DNA from: an uncultured Pelagibacteraceae bacterium
GTDB lineage: Bacteria; Pseudomonadota; Alphaproteobacteria; Pelagibacterales; Pelagibacteraceae
Assembly (NCBI GenBank): GCA_902582105.1
Contig: CACHQT010000009.1
Span: 1 to 44,600, forward strand
Reading direction: 5' to 3'
DNA: 44,600 nt
Shown: piece by piece, positions 32,529 to 41,479 of the stretch
Numbering within the stretch: the stretch's first letter is position 1
How the letters are laid out: each line of letters starts with the position of its first letter
Translations under genes and position numbers: made by a program
The notes under the pieces: model-generated
Told to the model about the DNA's origin: nothing
Seen by the model: the letters and a program-made list of their open reading frames with translations, nothing else
Database searches by the model: none

Positions 32529-34345
32529 TGTGTGGCATAGTTGGAATAGTTAGTAATAAATCTGTATCAGCAAGTATTATTGGCGCTTTAAAAAAACTTG
32601 AATATCGTGGGTATGACTCCGCCGGAATATCTACTATTTCCAACGGTCAAATAAATGAACAAAAATGTTCTGGAAGAGTAGATAATTTAGAAAAAATCCT
32701 TTTTCAAAATCCTTCTACTGGTGACCTTGGCATTGGTCATGTTAGATGGGCCACACACGGAATACCAAATCAAGTCAATGCACACCCTCATTCATCTGAG
32801 GTGGTTTCGGTTGTTCATAATGGAATTATAGAAAACTCAGATAGCTTAAGAAAAGAATATAAACAAAAAGGTTACTCATTTAAATCTCAAACAGATACCG
32901 AAGTAATAACTGTTATGTTGACTGACTTTTTAAAAAAAGAAGATTTAATTGATTGTATTCATAAAACATTAGAAAAATTAGAAGGTAGTTTTGCTTTAGG
33001 GGTTATTTTCAAAGATTTTAATAATTTAGTAGTTGGAGCAAGGAGAGGTAGTCCTTTAGCAGTAGGTTATGGTCATGGTGAAAATTTTATTGGATCTGAC
33101 TCATACGCTCTTAAGTCAATGACAAACAAAATTTCTTATCTTGATGATGGAGATTTTTGCATTCTTTATAAAGAAAAAGTTGAATTTTATAATTCTAATA
33201 AAAAAAAAATAAACAAAGAAATTTTTGAATTATCTAATGAAGATAATGTAGCTGACAAAGGTGATTATAAGGACTTTATGTCAAAAGAGATCAATGAACA
33301 GTCCGCTACAACAAAAAAATGCATTAATGAATATTTAGATAAATCCCGAAATGAAATAAATATTTATAATTTACCAATAGACCCAAAAAAAATTAATAAA
33401 ATAAGACTTATTGCTTGTGGTACTGCATATCACTCGTGTTTAATGGCAAAATATTGGATAGAGGAATTTACATCTTTAGATGTAGAGGCTGATATAGCTT
33501 CCGAATTTAGATATAGAAAAGTTAAATTAAATCAAAACGATCTTTATATATTTGTCTCACAATCTGGTGAAACTGCTGATACTTATGCCGCCCTAGAAAA
33601 ATGCAAAAGTAATAAAGTCAAAACATGTGGAATAGTTAATGTTGTAGAAAGCTCAATAGCTAGAAGTGCTGATTTTGTTTTACCAATTCACGCTGGGCCT
33701 GAAATAGGTGTAGCCTCTACAAAGGCATTTATTGGCCAAATGATTGTTCTTTATTTGTTAACTTTAAAAATAGCTAAAGAGAGAAGTGACATCAAGCAGG
33801 ATGAATATTCAAAATTAATTTTGGATTTAATAAAATTACCTGAATTTATTGAACAAACATTAAACAAACAAAAAGATATACAAATTATAGCAAGAGACTT
33901 TATAAATGCTAAAGGCACAATGTATTTAGGCAGAGGATACTCTTATCCAATTGCAATGGAAGGTGCCCTTAAATTAAAAGAACTTTCTTACATTCACGCC
34001 GAAGGTTACGCTGCTGGAGAAATGAAACACGGTCCACTTGCTCTTATCGAAAATGGAATGCCAGTAGTAGTTTTAGCTCCTAAAGATAGATATTTTGAAA
34101 AAACAGTTTCTAATATGCAAGAGGTTATTGCTAGAGGTGGAAAAGTTTTAATGATTACTGACGATACTTCAGAAACAATGAATGAAAATATTAGGTTTAA
34201 ATTCCAAATTCCAAAAACTAATTCAACAGTTAATTCTTTTCTTTTAACAATACCAATACAGTTTTTGGCATATCATGTAGCTTTATTGAAGAATTGTGAC
34301 ATAGATAAACCACGAAATCTTGCTAAATCAGTTACTGTTGAATAA
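32528..34345 (+). CDS. glmS: glutamine-fructose-6-phosphate aminotransferase
   Basis: GlmS makes glucosamine-6-phosphate from fructose-6-phosphate and glutamine, the entry to peptidoglycan and lipid A precursors. The 605-aa protein begins MCGIVGIV with the N-terminal nucleophile Cys2 of the glutaminase domain (to about residue 240), followed by two SIS isomerase domains with ACGTAYHS, SQSGETADT and GRGYSYPIAMEGALKLKELS, and ends at KSVTVE. No glmS ribozyme is present: the 5' side is coding sequence of the GlmU-like gene. Confidence 0.96.
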   Translation: MCGIVGIVSNKSVSASIIGALKKLEYRGYDSAGISTISNGQINEQKCSGRVDNLEKILFQNPSTGDLGIGHVRWATHGIPNQVNAHPHSSEVVSVVHNGIIENSDSLRKEYKQKGYSFKSQTDTEVITVMLTDFLKKEDLIDCIHKTLEKLEGSFALGVIFKDFNNLVVGARRGSPLAVGYGHGENFIGSDSYALKSMTNKISYLDDGDFCILYKEKVEFYNSNKKKINKEIFELSNEDNVADKGDYKDFMSKEINEQSATTKKCINEYLDKSRNEINIYNLPIDPKKINKIRLIACGTAYHSCLMAKYWIEEFTSLDVEADIASEFRYRKVKLNQNDLYIFVSQSGETADTYAALEKCKSNKVKTCGIVNVVESSIARSADFVLPIHAGPEIGVASTKAFIGQMIVLYLLTLKIAKERSDIKQDEYSKLILDLIKLPEFIEQTLNKQKDIQIIARDFINAKGTMYLGRGYSYPIAMEGALKLKELSYIHAEGYAAGEMKHGPLALIENGMPVVVLAPKDRYFEKTVSNMQEVIARGGKVLMITDDTSETMNENIRFKFQIPKTNSTVNSFLLTIPIQFLAYHVALLKNCDIDKPRNLAKSVTVE

Positions 34346-34346
34346 A

Positions 34347-34361
34347 TACCAAACTTTGGTA
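34347..34361. repeat. 15-bp palindrome between glmS and DAHP synthase
   Basis: TACCAAA-C-TTTGGTA has perfect 7-bp arms around one base. It is too tight for an RNA hairpin loop without losing pairs and has no T-run after it, so a terminator is unlikely. An operator site is possible. It lies 1 bp after the glmS stop and 19 bp before the next ATG. Confidence 0.4.
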
Positions 34362-34380
34362 AAACACTCTTAGGTTGAAC

Positions 34381-35760
34381 ATGAAAAAATGGAAAACAAA
34401 TAGTTGGAAAAATTATCCTGTTAAGCACATCCCTAAATATGAGGATGAAAAGGACTTAAATTTAGTTTTAAATAAATTAAAAAGTTTCCCTCCTCTAGTT
34501 TTTGCTGGTGAAACAAGACATCTAAAACAACAACTTGCAAATGTTGTAGATGGAAAAGCATTCTTGTTACAAGGTGGAGATTGTGCCGAAAGTTTTGCAG
34601 AATTCAATCCTGATAATATTAGAGATACTTTTAAGGTGATCTTACAAATGTCTCTAATTTTAACGTACTCAGCATCTTTACCTGTGGTTAAACTAGGAAG
34701 GATAGCAGGACAGTTTTCCAAACCCAGAAGTGCACCAACAGAAATACAAGGTGGCAAAGAATTACCAAGTTATTTAGGTGACAATATAAATGGAATTGAA
34801 TTTAGTGAAAAAGCTAGAAAGCCTGATCCAAAAAGATTATTTAAAGCTTATTCACAAGCAGCTTCGACTTTAAACCTTCTCAGAGCTTTTTCAAAAGGTG
34901 GTTTTGCTGATTTAAATAAAGTTCATTTGTGGAATTTAGATTATATAAAAAAGAGTCCCCAAGCTAAAAAATTTAAAGATTTGGAAGATAAAATTGCTGA
35001 TGCTTTAGCATTCATGGACGCGTGTGGAATAACTTCTGATTTTAATAATAGATTATACACTGTAAATTTTTGGACTTCGCACGAAGCTTTACTTTTACCA
35101 TTTGAAGAAAGTATGACTAGAATTGACTCAACAACCGGAGAATATCACGATACTTCTGCTCATTTTGTTTGGATTGGTGACAGGACAAGACAATTAGATG
35201 GTGGTCATGTTGAGTTTTGTAAAGGCATTGAGAATCCTATTGGGATCAAGTGTGGCCCAACTTCAAAACCAGACGAAATTGCAAAAATTTGTAATGTTTT
35301 AAACCCAAAAAATGAAAAAGGTAAAATCACATTAATTTCAAGATTTGGTCATGATAAAGTTGAAAAATTTTTACCAAAACTTATAAGAGGTATTAAAAAA
35401 GAAGGTCTTAATGTTATCTGGTCATGTGATCCAATGCATGGAAATACAATCAAATCGACAACAGGTTTTAAAACTAGACCATTTAACAATGTTGTTTCTG
35501 AGGTAAAAAATGTTTTTGGGGTTCACCAAAGTGAAGGTTCTTACGCAGGAGGTTTGCATATAGAAATGACTGGCCAAAATGTAACAGAGTGTACCGGAGG
35601 AGCAAAAAATATTTCTGATGCTGATTTATCAAGCAGATATCATACACACTGTGATCCTAGATTAAATGCAGATCAAGCATTAGAGCTTGCATTTTTGATC
35701 TCTGATGAGATTAAAAAGAATTCTAATTATGCGAAAAACGGGATTAGAGCGGCATCTTAA
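34381..35760 (+). CDS. class II 3-deoxy-7-phosphoheptulonate (DAHP) synthase
   Basis: The 459-aa plant/Mycobacterium-type enzyme condenses PEP and erythrose-4-phosphate, the first step of the shikimate pathway. Motifs include FLLQGGDCAESFAE, KLGRIAGQFSKPRS, the PEP/metal site GIKCGPTSKP and the metal site WSCDPMHGNT, then HIEMTGQNVTECTGG. The start is ATG 34381; a TTG at 34375 in the same frame adds two residues. It has no N-terminal regulatory extension beyond about 20 residues. Confidence 0.94.
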   Translation: MKKWKTNSWKNYPVKHIPKYEDEKDLNLVLNKLKSFPPLVFAGETRHLKQQLANVVDGKAFLLQGGDCAESFAEFNPDNIRDTFKVILQMSLILTYSASLPVVKLGRIAGQFSKPRSAPTEIQGGKELPSYLGDNINGIEFSEKARKPDPKRLFKAYSQAASTLNLLRAFSKGGFADLNKVHLWNLDYIKKSPQAKKFKDLEDKIADALAFMDACGITSDFNNRLYTVNFWTSHEALLLPFEESMTRIDSTTGEYHDTSAHFVWIGDRTRQLDGGHVEFCKGIENPIGIKCGPTSKPDEIAKICNVLNPKNEKGKITLISRFGHDKVEKFLPKLIRGIKKEGLNVIWSCDPMHGNTIKSTTGFKTRPFNNVVSEVKNVFGVHQSEGSYAGGLHIEMTGQNVTECTGGAKNISDADLSSRYHTHCDPRLNADQALELAFLISDEIKKNSNYAKNGIRAAS

Positions 35761-35796
35761 ACAATTGTAATATTTAATTGTTATAATTAATTATAA
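35760..35796. repeat. AT-rich dyads upstream of nadE
   Basis: AACAATT / AATTGTT arms (35760-35766, 35776-35782) and the perfect 16-bp palindrome TTATAATTAATTATAA (35781-35796) fill most of the 39-bp gap before nadE. These may be promoter or operator elements, but pure A/T palindromes arise easily by chance in such AT-rich DNA. Confidence 0.3.
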
Positions 35797-35799
35797 AGA

Positions 35800-36537
35800 A
35801 TGAAAACTTCTGAAAAAGTTAAATACATAAGTAATTGGATATTGAGTTATGCAAATTCTATGCCTAAAAAAGCAGAGTCTCTTGTAATAGGAATATCAGG
35901 AGGAATTGACTCATCAGTATCAAGCACCTTAAGTGCAATGACGGGATTAAATACTATAGTTTTATCTATGCCAATTAATCAGATAAAATCGCAGCATGAT
36001 TTAAGTATAAAGCATCAAGAATGGTTAGTTAAAAATTTTAAAAACGTTAAAGCTCATACAATTAATTTAGATAATTTGTTTAATAGTTTTAAATCAACTC
36101 TCACAGATTTTGATAATGAACACGGTCTTGCAAATTCACGAGCCAGATTAAGAATGGCTACTCTTTACCAAGTAGCTTCTTCAAACAATGGCATTGTTGT
36201 TGGAACTGGAAATAAAGTTGAGGATTTTGGCGTTGGTTTCTATACTAAATATGGAGATGGTGGAGTAGATATATCTCCAATAGCAGACTGTAACAAAACT
36301 GAAGTTTGGGAGCTAGGTAAAGAGCTAAAAATATTGGATGAAATAATAAAAGCGGAACCTACCGATGGTTTATGGGATGACGGCAGAACTGATACTGGCC
36401 AGCTAGGATTAAAATACAATGAATTAGAAGAGGCAATGAATAATCCTAATTCTGAAAATAGAGAAAAGTACGAAAAAATAAGAAAATTAAACTTGCATAA
36501 AATGGAATCAATTCCAGTTTGCAAGATTCCCAACTAA
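35800..36537 (+). CDS. nadE: NAD synthetase, ammonia-dependent type
   Basis: The 245-aa protein amidates nicotinic acid adenine dinucleotide to NAD. The ATP PP-loop GISGGIDSS lies at residues 31-39, and GTGNKVEDFGVGFYTKYGDGGVD is the conserved substrate site. The N-terminal glutaminase (nitrilase) domain of the 540-aa glutamine-dependent form is absent, so free ammonia, or a separate amidotransferase, must supply nitrogen. Confidence 0.93.
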   Translation: MKTSEKVKYISNWILSYANSMPKKAESLVIGISGGIDSSVSSTLSAMTGLNTIVLSMPINQIKSQHDLSIKHQEWLVKNFKNVKAHTINLDNLFNSFKSTLTDFDNEHGLANSRARLRMATLYQVASSNNGIVVGTGNKVEDFGVGFYTKYGDGGVDISPIADCNKTEVWELGKELKILDEIIKAEPTDGLWDDGRTDTGQLGLKYNELEEAMNNPNSENREKYEKIRKLNLHKMESIPVCKIPN

Positions 36538-36582
36538 TCAATTAGATTAACAAATCTAAAATTAAAGTATATTTCTATAGTT

Positions 36583-37944
36583 ATGGATAAAGATATTTTT
36601 TTAACAAACAGTCTTGGAAACAAAAAAGAAAAATTTATACCAATTAATAGCAAGAAAATCGGAATGTATGTTTGCGGCCCAACTGTATATGATGATCCAC
36701 ATATAGGAAATGCAAGACCATTAGTAGTTTTTGATATTTTATATAAAGTTTTAAAATGTAAATACGGCAATAAATCAATTTCTTATATAAGAAATATCAC
36801 AGATGTTGATGATAAAATTATTCAATCTTCTTTAGAAAAAAAAATATCAATAGAAAATTTAACAAAAAAAATAACATTAAATTTTAATAATGATTGTGAA
36901 TATTTGCATTGTGAAAAACCTAACGAGGAACCTAAAGCAACTGAAAATATTCCTCTAATGGTAAAAATGGTAGAGGACTTAATAAAAAAAAATTATGCAT
37001 ACATAAATAATAACCATGTTTATTTTGAGGTTAAAAAATTCAAAGATTATGGAAAACTTTCAAATAAAAATTTAGAAGAGTTAATTGCTGGCTCCAGAGT
37101 AGAAATATCAGAAAATAAAAAGAATCCAGAAGATTTTGTTTTATGGAAACCATCTAAAGATCACGAACCATCTTGGGATTCACCATGGGGCAAGGGTAGA
37201 CCAGGATGGCATTTGGAATGCTCCGTAATGTCAAAAAAATATCTTGGTGCCAAATTTGATATTCATGGCGGTGGAAGAGATTTAATATTTCCTCATCATG
37301 AAAACGAAATTGCCCAGTCCAGATGTGCAAATGATTCTGATACATTTGCCAACTATTGGGTACATAATGGATTTATAACTATTTCAAATGAAAAAATGGC
37401 AAAATCTCAAGGTAATATTTTAAAAATTAAAGATTTTAAAAAAAATATTAACGGTCAAGTTTTAAGGTTGGCTTTAATAAGCACTCATTACAAACAACCA
37501 TTGGATTGGAATGATAAACTTCTTGAAGAGTGCCAGAAGACTCTAAACAAATGGTATCATTGTTATACAGAAGTAAAAAATAAAGTTTTAATTCCAGATG
37601 AATTCTTAGCTCCACTTTATGATGATCTAAATACTCCAAGCTTTATAGCAAATATTCACAAATTATATGAAAAAGCGCATCAAGGAAATATTAAAGATAA
37701 GGAAATTTTTACAAAAGCTTGTAATTTTGTTGGTTTATTATCTGAAACAAAAGATCAGTGGTTAAAATTCAAAAAAGAGAAATCTGAAATATCAGAAGAA
37801 GAAATATTATCTAAAATAAAAGAGCGTGATAAAGCAAGAAAAGATAAAGATTATAAACTCTCTGATAAAATTAGAGATGAATTACTGAACAAAGGTGTTT
37901 TAATAGAGGATAAAGATGGTAAAACCACGTGGAAATTAAAATGA
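36583..37944 (+). CDS. cysS: cysteinyl-tRNA synthetase
   Basis: A 453-aa class I synthetase. Zinc and cysteine ligands are Cys31 (CGPTVYDD), the Cys of WHLECSVM and the HHENE site; the HIGH motif is HIGN (40-43) and KMSKS is KMAKS. The C-terminal anticodon-binding region is present and ends DGKTTWKLK, the common end of the family. It overlaps cimA by 4 bases (ATGA). Confidence 0.96.
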   Translation: MDKDIFLTNSLGNKKEKFIPINSKKIGMYVCGPTVYDDPHIGNARPLVVFDILYKVLKCKYGNKSISYIRNITDVDDKIIQSSLEKKISIENLTKKITLNFNNDCEYLHCEKPNEEPKATENIPLMVKMVEDLIKKNYAYINNNHVYFEVKKFKDYGKLSNKNLEELIAGSRVEISENKKNPEDFVLWKPSKDHEPSWDSPWGKGRPGWHLECSVMSKKYLGAKFDIHGGGRDLIFPHHENEIAQSRCANDSDTFANYWVHNGFITISNEKMAKSQGNILKIKDFKKNINGQVLRLALISTHYKQPLDWNDKLLEECQKTLNKWYHCYTEVKNKVLIPDEFLAPLYDDLNTPSFIANIHKLYEKAHQGNIKDKEIFTKACNFVGLLSETKDQWLKFKKEKSEISEEEILSKIKERDKARKDKDYKLSDKIRDELLNKGVLIEDKDGKTTWKLK

Positions 37945-39542
37945 GTAAAGAAAAATTATATATATTCGATACAACACTTAGAGATGGAGCGCAAACACAA
38001 GGTGTTGATTTTTCTATTGATGATAAATTAAAGATAGCTAAATCATTAGATGACTTAGGTGTTGATTATATTGAAGGTGGATGGCCCGGAGCAAATCCAA
38101 CAGATACAGAATTTTTTCAAAAAAAAATCAATTGTAAAAATTCAGTCCTAACTGCGTTTGGCATGACCAAAAGAACTGGCAGAAGCGCTGATAATGATCC
38201 AGGGTTGTCAGCATTATTGAATAGTAATACTAAAGCAATATGTATTGTTGGAAAATCATGGGATTTTCATGTTGATGTTGCTCTTGGTATTTCGAATGAA
38301 GAAAACTTAGAAAATATTACCGAAAGTACAAAGCTTTTTGTTAAAGAAAAAAAAGAATTTATGTTTGATGCCGAGCATTTCTTTGATGGCTTTAAAGCAA
38401 ATCCAAAATATACCATGTCTTGTCTAAAAGCTGCTTATGATAATGGAGCAAGATGGATAGTTTTATGCGATACTAATGGCGGAACACTGCCTCATGAAGT
38501 AACCAAAATAGTTAATGAAGTTGTTAAGGTTGTTCCTGGAAAAAATTTGGGAATTCATGCTCATAACGATACTGGCAATGCTGTATCTAATAGTTTAGCA
38601 GCTGTACTAGCTGGAGTTCGACAAGTACAAGGAACAATTAATGGATTAGGTGAAAGATGTGGTAATGCAAATCTTATGTCTTTAATACCAACATTTTATT
38701 TAAAAAAAGATTTTTCAGATAAATTTGAAATCAATATTAAAGAAAATAACATTAAGAATTTAACTCAATGTTCTAGACTTTTAGATGAAATATTGAACAG
38801 AAAACCAAATAAACATTTGCCGTATGTCGGAGCTGCTGCTTTTTCTCATAAGGGAGGCTTACATGTTTCTGCAGTTCAAAAAGACCCAAAAACTTATGAA
38901 CATATTAGTCCTGAAGAAGTTGGCAATGTAAGAAACATTGTTGTTTCAGATCAAGCTGGAAAATCAAATATTATATCAAGGCTTAAGACAATAGGAATTG
39001 ATATTAAAGAAAATGATCCAAAAGTTAAAAAACTTTTGAGCGAAGTAAAAGATAGAGAGTTTATAGGTTATAGCTATGATGGAGCAGATGCATCATTTGA
39101 ACTATTAGCGAGAAGAATAATGAGCAAAATACCAAGATATATTTTAATAAAAGAATATGATGTATCTGTTAAAAAAAATTCTTCTGGAAAAATAATTTCA
39201 TCTGCAAAAGCTCATCTTGAAGTTGATGGAGAAAAAATTGTTTGTGAAGGTGAGGGTAATGGACCCGTTAATGCATTAGATAATGCTATAAGAAATAACG
39301 TTGATCGATTAGCAAAATACTCTAAGTATTTAAAGGATCTTAAATTGGTAGATTATAAAGTTAGAATTTTAAATACAGGAACAGAGGCTATAACAAGAGT
39401 TTCTATAGAAAGCACAGACTCAAAAGGAAAAAATTGGTTCACAATAGGAGTTTCAACAAATATTATTGATGCTTCATTTAAAGCTTTGATTGATAGTTTG
39501 GATTATAAGTTATTTAAGGATAATGCGCCTGCAAGTAATTAA
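37941..39542 (+). CDS. cimA: (R)-citramalate synthase
   Basis: The 533-aa protein is a DRE-TIM enzyme of the isopropylmalate synthase family. It condenses pyruvate with acetyl-CoA to citramalate, giving 2-ketobutyrate for isoleucine without threonine deaminase. DTTLRDGAQTQGVDFS (10-25) and YIEGGWPGANPTDTEFF are typical of CimA; the metal site is HAHNDTGNA. A C-terminal LeuA-type dimer domain (about 400-533) probably gives feedback inhibition by isoleucine. The start is ATG 37941, in the ATGA overlap with cysS; a GTG at 37929 would add four residues. Confidence 0.92.
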   Translation: MSKEKLYIFDTTLRDGAQTQGVDFSIDDKLKIAKSLDDLGVDYIEGGWPGANPTDTEFFQKKINCKNSVLTAFGMTKRTGRSADNDPGLSALLNSNTKAICIVGKSWDFHVDVALGISNEENLENITESTKLFVKEKKEFMFDAEHFFDGFKANPKYTMSCLKAAYDNGARWIVLCDTNGGTLPHEVTKIVNEVVKVVPGKNLGIHAHNDTGNAVSNSLAAVLAGVRQVQGTINGLGERCGNANLMSLIPTFYLKKDFSDKFEINIKENNIKNLTQCSRLLDEILNRKPNKHLPYVGAAAFSHKGGLHVSAVQKDPKTYEHISPEEVGNVRNIVVSDQAGKSNIISRLKTIGIDIKENDPKVKKLLSEVKDREFIGYSYDGADASFELLARRIMSKIPRYILIKEYDVSVKKNSSGKIISSAKAHLEVDGEKIVCEGEGNGPVNALDNAIRNNVDRLAKYSKYLKDLKLVDYKVRILNTGTEAITRVSIESTDSKGKNWFTIGVSTNIIDASFKALIDSLDYKLFKDNAPASN

Positions 39543-40249
39543 TGTCTTTAATCACATTTATTCTACATAAACCTCAATTATCTGAAAATATAGGAGCATG
39601 TGCTAGAGCTATTAAAAATTTTGATTTTAATAAATTAGTAGTAATCAATCCAAAACCAATATTTCCTAACGATAAAATCATTGCTACATCTGTGGGCGCA
39701 AAAGAAATTATAAAAAATTGCAAAGTTTATGAAAACTTAGAGTCTTCTTTAAAAAATATTGATTATCTTATCGCTACATCGTCTAGGTTCAGAAATAAAA
39801 ATATTAAACATATAAGTTTAAATGAATTGTCGAAGATAGATTTTAGTAAAAAAATTGGCTTTCTGTTTGGTTCAGAGGCGTCAGGACTATCAAACAGTGA
39901 AATAGTTTACGCCAACTGTACTATGCAAATACCTACTAATCCTAATTTTAAATCACTTAATTTATCTCACAGTGTGATTATTGTGGCACAAGTAGTTTCA
40001 AGTTTAATTAGATTAAAAAGATCAAGCTTTAAGAAGTCACAAAAGGTTAAATCTGCATCTAAAAAAGATATTCAATCAATGATAAATTTATGCATTTCTC
40101 AGCTTGAGAGTAAAAATTTTTTTAAACCAAATGAAAAAAAACCTATAATGTTAGAAAATCTTAGAAATATTTTTTATAAAATGGAGTTATCTGAAAAAGA
40201 AACTCGCATTTTATCAAGTGTATTTGCTAATCTTGCAAAAAAAGGCTGA
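39542..40249 (+). CDS. trmJ: tRNA (cytidine/uridine-2'-O-)-methyltransferase TrmJ
   Basis: The 235-aa SPOUT-family methyltransferase modifies ribose 32 of the tRNA anticodon loop. The start FILHKPQLSENIGACARAIKNF matches TrmJ, which begins with PxxxxNIG. The knot motifs are GFLFGSEASGLSNSE and QIPTNPNFKSLNLSHSV. A helical C-terminal extension follows. It overlaps the cimA stop by one base (TAATG). Confidence 0.92.
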   Translation: MSLITFILHKPQLSENIGACARAIKNFDFNKLVVINPKPIFPNDKIIATSVGAKEIIKNCKVYENLESSLKNIDYLIATSSRFRNKNIKHISLNELSKIDFSKKIGFLFGSEASGLSNSEIVYANCTMQIPTNPNFKSLNLSHSVIIVAQVVSSLIRLKRSSFKKSQKVKSASKKDIQSMINLCISQLESKNFFKPNEKKPIMLENLRNIFYKMELSEKETRILSSVFANLAKKG

Positions 40250-40277
40250 TTGACAAAGTTATGAGTAAGTTTATAAA
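40250..40277 (+). promoter_or_regulatory. near-consensus sigma70 promoter of rpsD
   Basis: TTGACA at 40250-40255 starts at the base after the trmJ stop and TATAAA at 40272-40277 follows after 16 bp. Transcription would begin near 40284, leaving a leader of only about 7 bases before ATG 40291, which has no Shine-Dalgarno sequence. This is the best promoter match in the window, as expected for a ribosomal protein gene. Confidence 0.65.
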
Positions 40278-40290
40278 AGCGTTTTATTAA

Positions 40291-40908
40291 ATGACAAAAA
40301 GATTAAATTCTAAACACAAAGTTGACAGAAGATTAAAAGTAAATCTTTGGGGAAGACCAAAGAGCCCATTTAATACAAGAGCATACCCTCCAGGACAACA
40401 CGGACAAACTAAATCATCTAAACCATCTGACTACGGTACACAATTACAAGCTAAACAAAAATTAAAATCATATTATGGAAATATGAATGAGACACAATTT
40501 AGAAATGTTTATAAGAAAGCAATTATGAAAAAAGGAGATACTGCTGAAAATTTAATTGGTCTACTGGAGAGAAGACTTGATGCGGTTATCTATAGATCAA
40601 AATTTTCTACTACTATTTTTGGAGCAAGACAATTAATCAATCATGGTCATGTTAAAGTAAACGGAAAAAAAGTTAATATTGGTAGCTATCAATTAAAAGA
40701 GGAAGAAACTATTGAAATAAGAGATAAATCAAAACAATTAGCTTTAATCGATATAGCTTTAGCAAATAAAGAAAGAGAAGTTCCAGAGTATCTTCAAGTA
40801 GATGAAAAAAATAGAAAAGTTAAATTTGTTAGAACTCCAAAGTTTGAAGAAGTACCTTATCCAGTTGTGATGGAACCAAATCTTGTAATTGAATATTATT
40901 CTAGATAA
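40291..40908 (+). CDS. rpsD: 30S ribosomal protein S4
   Basis: A 205-aa S4, a primary 16S rRNA binder in 30S assembly and often an autoregulator. It begins with [14 protein letters not shown], has the conserved [10 protein letters not shown], and an S4 RNA-binding domain with [14 protein letters not shown] and [19 protein letters not shown]. It ends at LVIEYYSR, as usual. It stands alone here, away from the large ribosomal protein operons, which is normal in alphaproteobacteria. Confidence 0.97.
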   Translation: MTKRLNSKHKVDRRLKVNLWGRPKSPFNTRAYPPGQHGQTKSSKPSDYGTQLQAKQKLKSYYGNMNETQFRNVYKKAIMKKGDTAENLIGLLERRLDAVIYRSKFSTTIFGARQLINHGHVKVNGKKVNIGSYQLKEEETIEIRDKSKQLALIDIALANKEREVPEYLQVDEKNRKVKFVRTPKFEEVPYPVVMEPNLVIEYYSR

Positions 40909-40913
40909 AAATT

Positions 40914-41246
40914 TTATTTTTTAAAACTTACAGAACTTTCTTCAAGTTTTTTTTTTAATTCCCCATTTTCGTACATTTCTTTTATAATGTCACAACCTCC
41001 AACAAATTCTTTTTTAATATATAGTTGGGGGATAGTTGGCCAATCACTAAATTTTTTTATTCCCTCTCTAAGTTCTTGGCTTTGAAGAACATTAACTCCA
41101 CGAAAATTTACTTCTAAAATTTTTAATATATTTGATACAGCCATTGAAAATCCACACTCAGGAGCGTCTGGCGTGCCTTTCATAAATAAACAAACTTCGT
41201 TATCATTTATTGCTTTTTCTATTAAATTTTTTGTTTCTTCATTCAT
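40914..41246 (-). CDS. grxD: monothiol glutaredoxin
   Basis: A 110-aa Grx4-type protein with the active site CGFS (31-34) preceded by VCLFMKGTPDAPE, the glutathione-binding WPTIPQLYI and the GGCDII motif. Such proteins hold a [2Fe-2S] cluster and pair with BolA for cluster trafficking and iron sensing. The bolA stop is directly next to its start codon with no gap, supporting co-expression as partners. Confidence 0.96.
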   Translation of the reverse strand: MNEETKNLIEKAINDNEVCLFMKGTPDAPECGFSMAVSNILKILEVNFRGVNVLQSQELREGIKKFSDWPTIPQLYIKKEFVGGCDIIKEMYENGELKKKLEESSVSFKK

Positions 41247-41477
41247 TTATTTTTCTTTCGTTTTTATTGCAAGAGCATGTAGTTCATTTCCCATTCTTCC
41301 TTTAAGAGATGCATAAACCATTTTATGTTGCTCTATTTTACTTTTACCAGAAAATTCGGAAGAAACAATAGTAGCTGAATAATGATTACCATCTCCAGCT
41401 AAATCTTGAATATCAACTGTCGCATCTGGCAAAGCTTCTTTAATAAATTTTTCAATTTCTTTTAAATCCATCGCCAT
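41247..41477 (-). CDS. bolA: BolA family protein, partner of monothiol glutaredoxin
   Basis: A short BolA of 76 aa with the family motifs GDGNHYSATIVSSEFSGKS (HY near residue 31) and the conserved His in RMGNELHAL. It binds Grx4-type proteins around a shared [2Fe-2S] cluster. I chose ATG 41475-41477 (MAMDLKEIEKF), 2 bp after the purL stop; a frame open to 41507 would overlap purL and add ten residues, and ATG 41471 is a close alternative. Confidence 0.92.
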   Translation of the reverse strand: MAMDLKEIEKFIKEALPDATVDIQDLAGDGNHYSATIVSSEFSGKSKIEQHKMVYASLKGRMGNELHALAIKTKEK

Positions 41478-41479
41478 TT

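Noticed and set aside
35781..35796. 16-bp perfect palindrome of A/T only as a strong operator.
   Set aside because: Low sequence complexity makes chance likely; listed only as a weak repeat.
40261..40290. A 9-codon frame ending directly before the rpsD ATG, possible leader peptide.
   Set aside because: It overlaps the -10 box and would not be on the predicted transcript.
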